Assembly: GCF_000512585.2 (NCBI RefSeq)
Contig: NC_089241.1
Span: 3,368,501-3,432,500, forward strand
Origin: Kwoniella bestiolae CBS 10118
Taxonomy: Eukaryota; Basidiomycota; Tremellomycetes; Tremellales; Cryptococcaceae
Direction: 5' to 3'
Length of the DNA stretch: 64,000 nt
How positions within the stretch are numbered: the first letter of the stretch is position 1; every line of letters starts with the position of its first letter. A program made the translations under genes and the position numbers. Under the pieces are notes generated by a model. The model made no database searches. It had not been told where the DNA came from and worked only from the letters and a program-made list of their open reading frames with translations. Positions 35,401-47,100 of this stretch are shown in pieces.

Positions 35401-36077
35401 CTTCAAGGATGTCGTTACTACAGACATGTATCAGCTCCACCCATAAACAAGCATCTATTGGGTACGGTGAATGGACACTCACAGCTGAGGACCAGCACCG
35501 TGCAAGACGACAGGGAACAACCCAAGTCTGTTCAAAAAAGACAAAGAGAGGGCAAGATCTTCAAGCTCGTTGGTAAGAATAGCACCGCCGATCCTACATC
35601 ACACGTCATCAGTCCAACATTCCTTCCCGGTGTTCCTAGTCGATTGACTCACTTGAGAACAGCGAATTTAGCCTCTGGGATTACACCACCTGGGGAAGCG
35701 TCCTTAGACGATTGAGTGAAGATACGGAGGTATCGTTCTACTTCGTGACGTGATCCCAAAGAGTACAAGAGTCGGATGATAGTTTCCTAGATGATAACAT
35801 TGCTATCAGTTTATATTGCATACAAATAGTAAATAAGGTTGGTATCACTTACCCTGTCCATACCACCCTCCCGTTGAGAACCAATGGAGCTGGTCAAACC
35901 CCTCTTCCTGATCTCATGTCCTACTTTCTTAACATCCAATTCGAAGAGGACATTGTCCTTGGTGGACAACTGAGAGGCGGAAGCTGAGACTGGAGCGGAG
36001 GGTTTGGAGAATGCCCGGACGGTTGGTCGGGAGAGGTTGAGGGCGGAACGGGGGATGTTGGAGCACCTTCTCAACAT
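32418..36077 (-). CDS. ARG5,6: Bifunctional acetylglutamate kinase / N-acetyl-gamma-glutamyl-phosphate reductase (ARG5,6)
   Basis: Mitochondrial precursor for the second and third steps of arginine/ornithine synthesis; in yeast it is cleaved into two enzymes. The start MLRRCSNIPRSALNLSRPTV is a typical mitochondrial presequence. The kinase half shows KIGGAIL, VVLHGAGPQL, NDILEAEGI and AGCLPILTSLAE...NVNADVAAGEL. A middle NAT-like (DUF619) region contains FLPSANGMLNKIADNVF and RAWHFERADGSF. The reductase half shows the NAD motif ALIGARGYTGQNLI, LSADYRF, and the catalytic cysteine in ISNPGCYATNTQL, followed by FGVSGYSGAGTKSG. The stop follows NALGYEELAGIPLDKL. At least nine exons, with exon 1 at 36077-35853. 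Several long open frames on the plus strand opposite (for example 32520-33092) are shadows. Confidence 0.95.
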
Positions 36078-36590
36078 GGTGTGTGTGTGTGTGAGATTGT
36101 TAAGTGTATAAGGAGTGCAGTCTATATATGAAGATGGGTTATACGATGTCAAGAGGATCGATATGAACACCAAACCACCAAACGTCGTTATAATCAAGGT
36201 GGAGATGTGAACATCAACATGAGATAGTAGTACTCACTCGACCAATGAGTCGAACGAAAACCACAAACCACCACGGATGATAAGGAGATAACAGATCATA
36301 CCACAGTAGTATCGGGCTAACCGAGAAATACACTACAAGGCACATACACACATATACAATGCCACATCATGTCATCAACGGGATCAAACCAATGCAGAAG
36401 GGAATACAACTAAGCAATCAAGTTACCCAATGTGGTAATTGTATATTGTAATTCACGCGGCTGCCTTTGTCGTTGAACCAATGTCAACAAATGGACGAAA
36501 ACAAAACATCACCATCACCTACCGTGTTACTGCTGATACCCTTTCAAGCATTACTAACCAACATATTTTACAGCAACAGACACCCTCAGC
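36078..36590. promoter_or_regulatory. Divergent promoter region ARG5,6 / kinesin-14
   Basis: 513-bp head-to-head spacer. A GTGTGTGTGTGTG run lies directly upstream of the ARG5,6 ATG (36078-36092), with TATATATGAAG at about 36122. No coding exon and no clear Gcn4-type TGACTC site. Confidence 0.4.
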
Positions 36591-39500
36591 ATGTCTGAGG
36601 ATCAAGAGAACATCGTCAGTCAGCTATCTCACAACTACCTATCACATATGGGCAGACTTGTTTACATTTCTACACAGGCCCCAATGTCACGTCTACCCCG
36701 ATTAGCCTCACCCGCCAAACCATCTTCCATCCCCACACTCTCAGCTGCTCCTCTCCTATCATCAGGTAACGCCAACAAACGAAAGCTACCGTCATCACCA
36801 CTGGCACCTCCACCTACCAAACGATCTGTATCTGGATCAAGCGCATCGAGCGGACTGAGATCATCCCAGAGAGGTGGATTCGTACCTACCACCACTAAGA
36901 AGCCTGTCGCTACTAGACCTGCATCAGCTCTGGGAGCTTCAACAAGGAGGACAGGAAGTACAGGAAGTACCGGTAGTGCTGGATCATCATCCACCACTGC
37001 TACAACAAGGGCAAGGACAGCTACTACCGCTGCTGCTAGGAGACCGCCTGTTAGCTCAAGTTCAACTACGACGAGGAGTAGTGGTACCCTTGGAAGAAGT
37101 GTTGGACCAAGTGCCAGAGCGACAAGTAGAGGGGTCAGTCCTGGACTGGCGGCTACGGCTACCTCGAGATCAGCTATAGGGAGTGGTGTAGCTAGCGCTG
37201 CTCAGTTTAAGGTGGGTAGCTGTTTAGAGCAATTTGAGAAACACCAGCTGACCTTTCTGCGAATAGAGCCACGATGGAAGATTAGAGAATGTGGAAAGGA
37301 TGGTAGGAGGGTTCAAAGATCTGTTGGAACGAGAGTGAGTCTATCACCAGTTTCAGATATTATTCAAACGCTGATGTGACGTTCATATGGCAATCAGACA
37401 AGCGAAAAGTTGGTTACTCCATTCCTCTTGCATAATCAACAACTGATCCCTTACTAACTCTTTGGCAGTATCATCCCTCCAGATGTCCCAAGTGGACCTT
37501 CAAGCCCTCCTTCAATCCACCCAGAATACCGAGCGGGAAGCCAGGCGAGATCTATCTTCAGCGTCAGAAGAGCTTGCCGCGCTGAGAGCATCTCATACTA
37601 GGGAGATAGATGATCTGGAGAGAACGATAGCCAGGAAGGATAGGGAGAAGAGGGGACTGGAAGAAGAGCTGAGGGATAGTAGAGAAGAACTCAGTAGGGA
37701 GAGAGAGACGATACGACAGTTGAAGGTGAGACATGATAACGTTGTGCGTCCTGAAGATAACCTAACCAATGCAACAACATAGCAATCCCTCGCCGAGCAG
37801 TCCACACAGCATATCACTCTCTCCGCCCAACTCCAAGCCTCTCAGACGCAGCTGAGCATCGTACAAGCAGAAGTGGACCGTGCAACGTTGAGCGTATCAA
37901 GTATGAAAGCTGAATTATCGGTTGGACAAGAGAATGCCAAGAGGGCTGAAGAATTGGCTGAACAGAAGGTCAGACAAGCTGAGGAGGATAGGGATAGGAG
38001 GATTGCCGAGATAGAAGCCGAGTTGAGGGAGGCGGAGACTATCAGGAGGAAGTTGCATAATCAGGTGCAAGAGTTGAAGGGTTAGCTAGATTATGCTTTC
38101 CAATGACCGGCAAGTGTAGCTAACGATGAGCGTGCGTACAGGTAATATCCGAGTATTTGCTCGTGTACGACCTGCTCTTGGTAAGTCACCTCATATATCA
38201 CGTCCGTCGTTCGAAGCGCTAATACTTCACTATAGCCCACGAATCCTCATCACCCGAAGCGCTCGCCGAAATTGCCTATGGAGATGAGAGGACAGCTCAG
38301 GAAACAGGCCAATCGCAAATTGTCGTGAAAAGTAGATCCGAATCTGCTACTGGTCAAGCGAGGGAACAGGAATACCCATTCACATTTGATAAGGTTAGCT
38401 GTTACTTGTATACTATACGCGCAACGGTCAGCTGATATGATGTGTTTCTTTAGATATTCGCTCCTCAGGCAGGTCAAAAAGAAGTATTCGAGGAGATCTC
38501 AATGTTGGCTCAATCTGTCTTGGACGGGTATAACGTGAGCTGGCAGCCTTATCGGTAAGATATCGGATGAGCTAACGTTTGTCTTGGTGTCACAGGTTTG
38601 TATCTTCGCATATGGTCAGACGGGTTCAGGTAAATCGTGGACTATGGAAGGTGGACAGGTGAGCTGGATCGACATCCAAAGCGCAATCATTGAAAAGATC
38701 CGCTGATTTGATTTGGCATGAATGCACAGAACGACCAAGACGCAGGTATGATCCCTCGAGCTATTGATATGATCTTCGCTGTGTCGAGTGGACTCAAAGA
38801 TCGGGGATGGAAATATCAGATGGAAGGGCAGTTCTTGGAGGTTTATAACGAGGTGGTGAGTGATTCAGCTTATCGAAGCGTATTCTTGGAAAATCAGCTG
38901 GCTAATTTATGAGATTTACTAGATTAATGATCTTTTGGGTAATGGTCAATTCGATACGAAAAAGCACGAGATCAAGACTGTTGATGGGAAAGTCAGCGTG
39001 ACGGATGTTGTAAGCAGTGAGTGGTAATCAACTCTTAATTCCACTCATAACCAGAATAGCAATGACACGTTATCTGATGACCATATCTTCACTCCAGTCC
39101 CACTAAACAACCCCCGTCAAGTATCTACCCTTCTTGAACGTGCTCGGGGTAGACGAGCGGTAGCGGCAACATTGATGAATGAGCGATCATCTCGATCTCA
39201 CTCTGTATTCACTCTGAAAGTCAAGGGTGAGAATCCATTGACCAATGAGAAGTGCGAAGCTATGTTGAACCTTGGTAAGTTGTGGCCCACCGGTCAACTC
39301 CTCCCATATCAATCTGTAAACCAACATCTGTTTTTGACCAGATCCATCATGGAATGTATGCTCATTACTGTTTTTCATATATCAATAGTCGACTTGGCAG
39401 GATCAGAGAGATTAGAAAAATCAGGAGCAGGCGAGAACAAAGATAGGATGAAGGAAACCATCAACATCAATAAATCTCTATCTGCCCTTGCGGATGTGAT

Positions 39501-39810
39501 AGGTGCATTGGGCAGTGGGAAAGAAGGAGGTCATGTGCCGTATAGGAATTCGACATTGACTAGGTTGTTGCAGACTAGTCTGAGTGGTGAGTTCATCTTC
39601 TTCAACACTGGATATGGGTCGCTCGAAGTGGTGCCAAGCTGATCATATATGATATATTCTGATGTGGTTATAGGTTCAAGCAAAACACTCATGATGTGCA
39701 ATTTGTCTCCTTTGTCGGTCCATCTCAACGAAACCCTCTGTTCACTTCGGTTCGCTTCCAAGGTGAATTGGACGGTAGTTGGACAAGTGAGGAAGCAGGT
39801 GGCGAAGTGA
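36591..39810 (+). CDS. Kinesin-14 (C-terminal motor, Kar3-like)
   Basis: Minus-end-directed microtubule motor of the Kar3/ncd type, acting in spindle and nuclear movement. The N-terminal ~200 residues are basic and Ser/Thr/Ala-rich (microtubule-binding tail), followed by coiled coil (ASEELAALRASHTREIDDLE, KRAEELAEQKVRQAEEDRD). The motor is C-terminal, as in kinesin-14: neck GNIRVFARVRP, P-loop AYGQTGSGKSW, switch I NERSSRSH, switch II VDLAGSE, ININKSLSAL, YRNSTLTRLLQ, ending VNWTVVGQVRKQVAK. An 11-nt microexon (37398-37408) is needed to keep the coiled coil in frame (LERE-QAKI-SSLQMSQ). The start is uncertain: MSEDQENI at 36591 may be followed by a 63-bp GTCAGT intron, or translation may start at 36684. 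All three are in the same frame. Confidence 0.92.
37398..37408 (+). other. 11-nt microexon of the kinesin-14 gene
   Basis: Flanked by CAATCAG acceptor and GTTGGT donor. The next intron has TTACTAAC and TTTGGCAG. Splicing directly from the previous GTGAGT donor to 37469 breaks the frame; including these 11 nt gives a continuous heptad-like coiled coil. Confidence 0.65.
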
Positions 39811-40045
39811 TCGCATAGTGATCGGACAGTGGGGTTAGTCATCTGTGGATTTGCAATTTAGAATGAAATGGACAATGGGATTTTGGATATCTGCGTGTTT
39901 GTGCGTGCGAATATACGAGACCAAGAAGTAGCTTGATACCCTTTCTTGGATGATACCATAAGATCATGTATATTATCCATTATTTATAGTATCAGACAAG
40001 TTGCATCAACCCATCTCATCTGGAACTACCACGTAGATCTCTATG

Positions 40046-40834
40046 CTATATCTCCGCGTTCTCACCCTTCAACAAGATATCCCCGACCCTCAATCTCGTA
40101 TACCCCTGCTTATGCTCTATAGTCTTCTTATACCCCTTCCTCCTCTTCTTTTTCAGTATCCTCTCCAAAGGCGACTTGGTATGTTCAAGTATCGTAAGAT
40201 CACAATGAACCAACCCCTCGGGTATCCCACTAAAGCTGGATAATCTCTTCTCCTTCCAGTCCATATTCCTCTTCAATATCGAAGCATTGGATGCCTGGGA
40301 CCGTAATGCATAGTCTCTTGAACCGACTTCCAATATTTTCGAGAGGGATAGGGTCGTACCGGGGCTTTGGACGGGTTTGAGCTGAGGGAGCGTAAGGATA
40401 TCTTTGGGATGGAGTAGATAATTACGCGAATACAGCCTCGCTATAACGTATCGCCCGGATTGGGAGGTGGATTGCGAGGAGATTTGGGAGAGGGCTTCGG
40501 ACGTCGTGCTTGGGAGGGATACGGGAGTGGATGGGAGGATGGGTGGGAGATGGGCCAGAGCTGCTGAAGAGGAAGAGGAGGAGGGATGTCGGATGGGGGG
40601 AGGGGCGTAGTGGGTGGTGGGAGGGGGGCGGTGGTTTGAAGACCCCTTGAGAGGGATAGTCTGGCGAATGCTACGAAGGTAGTGGAGATTAGCATAATTC
40701 TATGGATGTCATCATGAAACATCGTGTCATTCGTTGGTACAGTTTTGAGTTCTGGGCGGTAAAGCGGTTGAAGGGACATATGGGATGAGACTTTACTCAC
40801 CCGACGATACACTCGTGCTTGGTCTAGGAGGCAT
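40046..40834 (-). CDS. Mitochondrial large-subunit ribosomal protein bL21m
   Basis: Homologue of bacterial L21 in the mitochondrial 54S subunit. Three exons: 40834-40801, one from a TTCGTAG acceptor near 40686 to 40644, and 40563-40046. The joined N-terminus (MPPRPSTSVSS-AFARLSLSRA-ALAHLPPIL) is a good presequence. The body has YVIARLYSRNYLLHPKDI and CDLTILEHTKSPLERILKKKRRKGYKK then HKQGYTRLRVGDI, the L21 signature. Without the second, 80-bp intron (GTCTTC donor, pyrimidine-rich CTTCAGCAG acceptor) the frame breaks, so this intron is inferred from protein logic. The acceptor is a NAGNAG pair, giving two products differing by one residue. Confidence 0.88.
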
Positions 40835-41311
40835 GTTGAGTATGATTCGCTGTTCCTACTTTGTTTCTTCACTGGTTTGTCTGTTACACTGAGGTTTGGT
40901 TGATATACTTGTTGATCTCTAACAGAGTCCTATCTGCATTCATGTCCTATCGTTGGCATCTCTCAACATTTCTCGAGACGATAGCATCTCTAGCATGCAC
41001 ACATGCAATCTGGGATAAATGACAATAAAACCATGTCCTATTTAATAATGGTGTTTGATTCCGCCTCATTGACCATGAAAAAAACACCGATAACTCCGAT
41101 CCGTCCTCAGCCATATTCCCTTGATTTCCCTGTGGTACTGCACTATCCAACCAACGACCAACACCACCACCCACGTACCCACCACCATACACCATCTCAC
41201 CATCCCATTCTACCTCTTCTACTTCAACCCCATTAAAAGTCTGATATAGACCTAATCCTCTAATCCTACTTTCATCACTCACCACTCACTCTCACCCACC
41301 CCAATCTCAAA
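40835..41311. promoter_or_regulatory. Bidirectional promoter region bL21m / ATP1
   Basis: 476 bp between two divergent nuclear genes for mitochondrial proteins. The ATP1 side (41100-41300) is strongly C/A-rich (CAACACCACCACCCACGTACCC, CTCACCCACCCC), typical of highly expressed fungal leaders. No TATA box. Nothing coding. Confidence 0.45.
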
Positions 41312-43525
41312 ATGCGTGTCGCCTTTAGGAACACCCTCAGAGGTGCTGTAGCTTCTAGCGTAAGTTTGTCGTTGTGTTTTGGGGATATAGGTGGAAATGG
41401 ATTGAAACTGTAGAAGTTGGATATGGATCATCGTCGAAGCTATATGAGGATGTTATAGGATCGTCATCTGATCAGTAGAATGGAGAAGAATATTGTATGG
41501 GATCAAGGATGGAAGGATGTATTGAGAAAGAATGGCTATATCCCATTGAGAACTCCACGCTAACCTCCATACCCTCACAGGCCAGAACCAGAGCTGCTCC
41601 CCTCGCTGCTCGAACCTACGCTACCGCCAAGCCTGGTACGTTGTTCTTCTGCTCCTCTCACACATGATCGTGCTAATCATACCTGCTTTTTCTTCTTTAC
41701 TCGTCGCTACTTTCACTCGACCCACCACTTCCGCGTTTCGGCCGATTGTTCCACTCCCCACCCATAGCCGCTTCTGAAGTCTCATCCATCCTCGAGGGCC
41801 GAATTGCCGGTGCTTCCGTCGGTGGAGATGTTCAAGAGACCGGTCGAGTCTTGACCATTGGTGATGGTATTGCTAGAGTCTACGGTTTGAGAAACGTCCA
41901 AGCCGAAGAAATGGTTGAATTCTCTTCAGGTGTACGAGGAATGTGTTTGAACTTGGAAGCCGACAACGTCGGTGTAACCATCTTCGGTAACGATAGATTG
42001 ATCAAGGAAGGTGACACCGTCAAGAGAACCGGTCAGATCGTGGATGTCCCCGTCGGACCTGGTCTCTTGGGTCGAGTTGTTGATGCTCTCGGTAACCCAA
42101 TCGACGGTAAAGGTCCCATCGAGTCTGTCGGTCGAACTCAAGCTCAATTGAAGGCTCCTGGTATCTTGCCCAGACGATCTGTACACGAGCCTATGCAAAC
42201 TGGTCTCAAATCCGTCGACTCCTTGGTACCTGTAAGTATCACTTTGCCTTTCAACTCACACAAACTAAAATTCCCCCTCTGGCTGTCCGTCGACAACCGT
42301 TATCTTCGTCTACTCCCTTTGCTCGTCAACCATTACTGACCACTTTCCTCCACTATAGATCGGTCGAGGTCAGCGAGAACTTATCATCGGTGACAGACAA
42401 ACCGGTAAATCCGCCGTCGCTATCGACACCATCCTTAACCAAAAGAAGTGGAACGACGGTGCCGATGAGTCCAAGAAGCTCTACTGTGTCTACGTTGCCG
42501 TTGGTCAAAAGCGATCCACCGTTGCTCAGCTCGTTCAAACCCTTGAACAAAACGATGCCTTGAAATACTCCATCATCGTCGCTGCCACTGCCTCCGAAGC
42601 CGCTCCCCTTCAGTACCTCGCTCCTTTCTCAGGTTGTGCCATGGGTGAATGGTTCAGAGACAACGGTCGACACGCTTTGATCATCTACGATGATTTGTCC
42701 AAGCAAGCCGTCGCCTATCGACAAATGTCTTTGCTTCTTAGACGACCTCCCGGACGAGAGGCTTACCCTGGTGATGTCTTCTACTTGCACTCCAGACTTT
42801 TGGAGAGAGCTGCCAAGCTCAACGCCGACTACGGAGCCGGTTCCCTCACTGCCCTCCCCATCATTGAAACTCAAGGTGGTGATGTGTCCGCTTATATCCC
42901 TACCAACGTTATTTCCATTACCGATGGTCAAATTTTCTTGGAAGCCGAATTGTTCTTCAAGGGTGTCAGACCCGCTATCAACGTCGGTCTTTCCGTATCT
43001 CGAGTCGGTTCCGCCGCCCAAACCAAATTGATGAAATCCGTCGCTGGTTCTCTTAAATTGTACCTTGCCCAATACCGAGAAGTCGCTGCTTTCGCTCAAT
43101 TCGGTTCCGATTTGGATGCTTCCACCCGATACCTCCTTAACAGAGGTGCTCGTCTTACCGAACTCCTTAAACAACCTCAATACCAACCGTGAGTTGAGTG
43201 AAGTCCCAAGATCTGAATTGTATGCTGATATACTCTGATCCATTTAGCATGCCTACCGAAATCATGGCTCCTTTGATCTACGCTGGTGTTAACGGTAAAC
43301 TCGATAAAGTCCCAGTTGACAAGATCGGTGCTTGGGAGAAATCCTTGTGAGTGTAATTGTGATTTTTTTTTCGAATCCTGTGCTCATGTCTGTTATAGCA
43401 CCGAACTCCTCAAATCTCAACACTCTGCTCTCCTCGAGAAGCTCTCCGGTGGTGTTTTGACCAAGGAGATCGAGGAAGAGATGGCCAAGGTTCTCGACGC
43501 TCACGTTGCCGACTTCACCGCCTAA
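41312..43525 (+). CDS. ATP1: ATP synthase F1 subunit alpha, mitochondrial
   Basis: Alpha subunit of the F1 catalytic head of mitochondrial ATP synthase. Exons: 41312-41359, one starting 41581, 41768-42232, 42359-43188, 43248-43346 and 43399-43525. Presequence: MRVAFRNTLRGAVASS-ARTRAAPLAARTYATAKP. Mature motifs: VLTIGDGIARVYGL, the P-loop GDRQTGKSAV, ALIIYDDLSKQAVAYRQMS, the alpha/beta signature PAINVGLSVSRVGS, and VAAFAQFGSDLD. Codon use is strongly biased to C-ending codons (GGT, GTC, ACC), as expected for an abundant protein. The length matches the family. Confidence 0.98.
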
Positions 43526-44164
43526 GTTAGAGGTAGAGGTGGCTAGTATATAAAAAAAGTAATTTTATTTATATCTTGTGTAGTGCGGGTTATAGAATGA
43601 GGGAAAGCATTTCCTATGAGTGATGATGGTGTGACGGAAAATTAAAAATGCATGGAATCGAATCAACTTGAAATGTGGACGAATGAGCTATTGGTGGTGG
43701 ATCACTTACTTGGGATGAGCATGAAGAACTGCTCACGATTACGCCTGCATGAATTAATACGTCTGATCGCAACTGTTGTGTTCGTTTCTCGTTAGCTATT
43801 CTGAGAACATACAACACCACTCCAGGCATGGGAGATGGAAGTAAGATTCGCTTCTAATTCTGAGGTCCGTCATACGCAGCGGTCACTCTTTTCGAACCCA
43901 TCCTTGCTATCGTTAGATCCTCATCCTGCTACAGTATTATATATCACATAGCACAGAGTGAGGTGAATGGCTTTGATTCCTTGTATGTCCCCCTCATTTA
44001 ATCATTGTGGCCCCGTGTTCCTTCTTCCTTCTCAACATCAAACAAATACTCTACGCGTCAGTCCTCATATCTTCACTCTGGTTATTGTCTGTCTTCCTAA
44101 CCTCTCCCAGTCTATCATTACCTCTCTATCCTCGTCTCAACGCACGATATGAATATCCCCTAAC
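43526..44164. other. Intergenic spacer ATP1 / NTO1
   Basis: 639 bp. AT-rich TATATAAAAAAAGTAATTTTATTTATATC directly after the ATP1 stop is a likely 3'-end signal region. The 43980-44160 part is pyrimidine-rich, probably the NTO1 leader. No other gene seen. Confidence 0.4.
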
Positions 44165-47100
44165 ATGCCCCTCGAGTCAAATGCCGACAAGGCATACATG
44201 CACGACCTACCAAAAGTATCATTCAGGGTGATAACCGATGATCCGTCACCTGCGGGTGTGACTTCTGTAAGCTGACATTCCTTGCTCTCAAAGTCAAAGG
44301 TCATGACAGCTAATAACCATTCATGAGCAGGAACAAAGCAGATCATATGGATGTAAGTGATCTCTCAGCTAAGTAAGCTCAATTGGCCTGAGAGTCGTAG
44401 CTGATAAATCGATAGATAATGATTTCTCAGAGTTTGAACGGTCTGAACATTACATTCGATATATAGGTGAGCCTGCGTGGTACAAGTTGAACAGGGACAG
44501 AGCTCACGAGTACTTTATCTATAGAACCTATCGAGTCAGAACTGGCCGTACAGGTCGAATATGATATGGATGAGCAGGGTGAGTGTCAATACTTTTCTAT
44601 CCCTTATTATTATGCTGATATGGATATCATGCAGACCAAGAATGGCTGGACGCCATAAATGCGGAGAGGAAGAAAGAGCAGAGTGGAGCGATATCGTATG
44701 AGGTGTTTGAGATATTGATGGATAAGTTGGAGAAGGAATGGTTCAACTTGGTAAGCTCTCTCCACACATCAGTCTACCCACACCCCCTGAAACGACCCGA
44801 TGATCAGCCGTACTCACGCATGTTTCATGAACAGTCCAAAAAGATCCCTCAACCTGTGCAACACCTCGCTGCTGAAGACTCGAAATGTGCTGTATGTGAC
44901 GATGGCGAGGGTGAGAACTCAAATGCAATTGTGTTTTGTGATGGGTGTAATTTGGCTGTTCATCAAGGTACGTTCAGCTTTTCTGTGATCTGCCATTTTT
45001 GACATGAGAGTTAAGCTGACTTTTGGAATAGACTGTTACGGTGTACCGTATATACCTGAAGGACAATGGTTATGTAGGAAATGTACTGTCTCTCCCGAAA
45101 ATCCTGTGGTGAGCTCAATTCTTTATCTTGAGCCAACAGTGGAAGCTGATAGTCGCCTCAGTCCTGTATCTTCTGTCCAAATGAAGGAGGCGCTTTCAAG
45201 CAGACGACGTCGGGTCACTGGGCCCATCTGCTCTGTGCAATCTGGATACCCGAGACTGGACTAGGAAATGCGATATATATGGAACCTGTAGAAGGGGTAG
45301 AGATTGTACCGAAGAGTAGATGGAAATTGGTAAGCTGCCGGGTCAATGTTCAACGAAGCACCTTGCTCATATAGCGCATCAGTTCTGCCAACTTTGTCGA
45401 GAGAAGACGGGTGCTTGTATTCAGTGTGACAATCGAAGTTGCTTCACTGCCTTCCATGTGACCTGCGCTCGACAAGTAGGATTGCTCTCCAGTATGAAAT
45501 CGTTCAACCAAGATGGACTGTTGAAAGCGTATTGTCATAAACATTTACCGGTGAGCTGAGCAGTTATACATAGTACCGAGAGATTGCGACAGCTAATTGA
45601 ATATCATATAGGCCGAAGAGAGAGATAGTATATCCGACACAGGCTCAGATTTCTCATCCTTCTCTGAGACCATTCCCGTCAAATCAAGCAAATCCAAAAA
45701 CAAGGCTCGTCGTTCCTCTACTGTTACAGGTCAAGCACAAGTCGTTGTTCCAGCAACGAAGAAGTCCGCTCAAGCTCATTCCAAATCATTCCGACCTGGT
45801 CCACCTATCATACCGAAATTAGTCCTGGACACGGTGCTGGATTACGTGGCGAAGGTGGTTATAAGGAAGAAACAGCCCTTTGTGGAGAGGTTGTGCAGGT
45901 ACTGGAGTTTGAAGAGAGAAGCTAGAAGAGGCGCGCCGCTGTTGAAGCGACTTCATTTGGAGGTAAGTTAGCTGCTTCGATTGCATAAGATGGTCAGCTG
46001 ACTGTCCTTCGAACGTGACAGCCATGGACAGCATCTTCTGCCTCTCGCCAACAGACGGATGCAGAGAAAGCTCAGAAACTCAAGGTATGTCGACTGTTCC
46101 CGTTATCAAGGTTCGTGTAAGCTGACAATCTTGACAGTTCCTGCAAATGCTTCGTAATGATCTCGAGAAAGTCCGAATGCTCGCCGAATTAGTACGAAAA
46201 CGAGAGAAGGAGAAGCTGCGTCAAGTTCAGGTGATAAAAGATGTAGTAGACAGTTTCATCTTCCCACATCATGGTAAATTGAGAGTAGCCTTTGAGAAGA
46301 TCTCCGCGTGAGTTGTTCAGATGCTGCAATCTTCACGTGGTATACTGATATTTGAGCTTCTCAGGATGGACCGACAAGAGCTTTACTTGAATCCAGTGAA
46401 TCGAGCTGAAGCACCAGACTACTTTGAAATCATCAAAGAACCGATGTGCTGGTTGTGGATTGATGAGAAGTTGGAGAAGAATGAGTATATCGATCTGTCC
46501 GAGTTCAAGGTAAGTAGTAGCCCTTGTGAAATTTTCGGACTTGGCTCATTTCCTTTTCAGCGACACATCATGCTCGTCCTCGATAATGCGATGCTTTATA
46601 ACCCTAAGGATAACCCGTATCATCGAAGAGCTGCCAAGATCAAGAAGGAGTCCGAACCCATCCTTGCAGAGTTAGACAGTATAAGTGAGACTGCTCGTGC
46701 ATCGTATCAGAGCGATATGCCATCAGAAGAAGATACTGTTCTTCCCATTGGCGATCTCGAACCAATCTCTGCCCTTCTCTCAACCCTGCTCCAACAATCT
46801 TCCGGGCCGAATGACCCTCATCAAGACCACCTTGAATCCATCTTCGCCTTCGAGCTTGAAAAGCCAAAAGAACCCACACCACCGCCTCCACCCAAACCCG
46901 TTAAAGCTCCTCGAAAATCCTTATCTCATGCTGAACGAAGACAAAAATGGGAAGATCGTGAAAACGCAGCGAAAGAACGCACTTTAGCTGGTTCAAGATC
47001 CACTCGAGCGACCAGAGCGGCGGAGATAGCGTTTAATGAAGAAGCTGGTATCCAAGCTTCATCAAGTGCCGAAGGAAGTAAGCAGCCTTCTGTGGAACCT

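Noticed and set aside
40441..40700. Apparent frameshift in the bL21m gene
   Set aside because: Explained by an 80-bp intron that restores both frame and presequence, so I do not call it a pseudogene.
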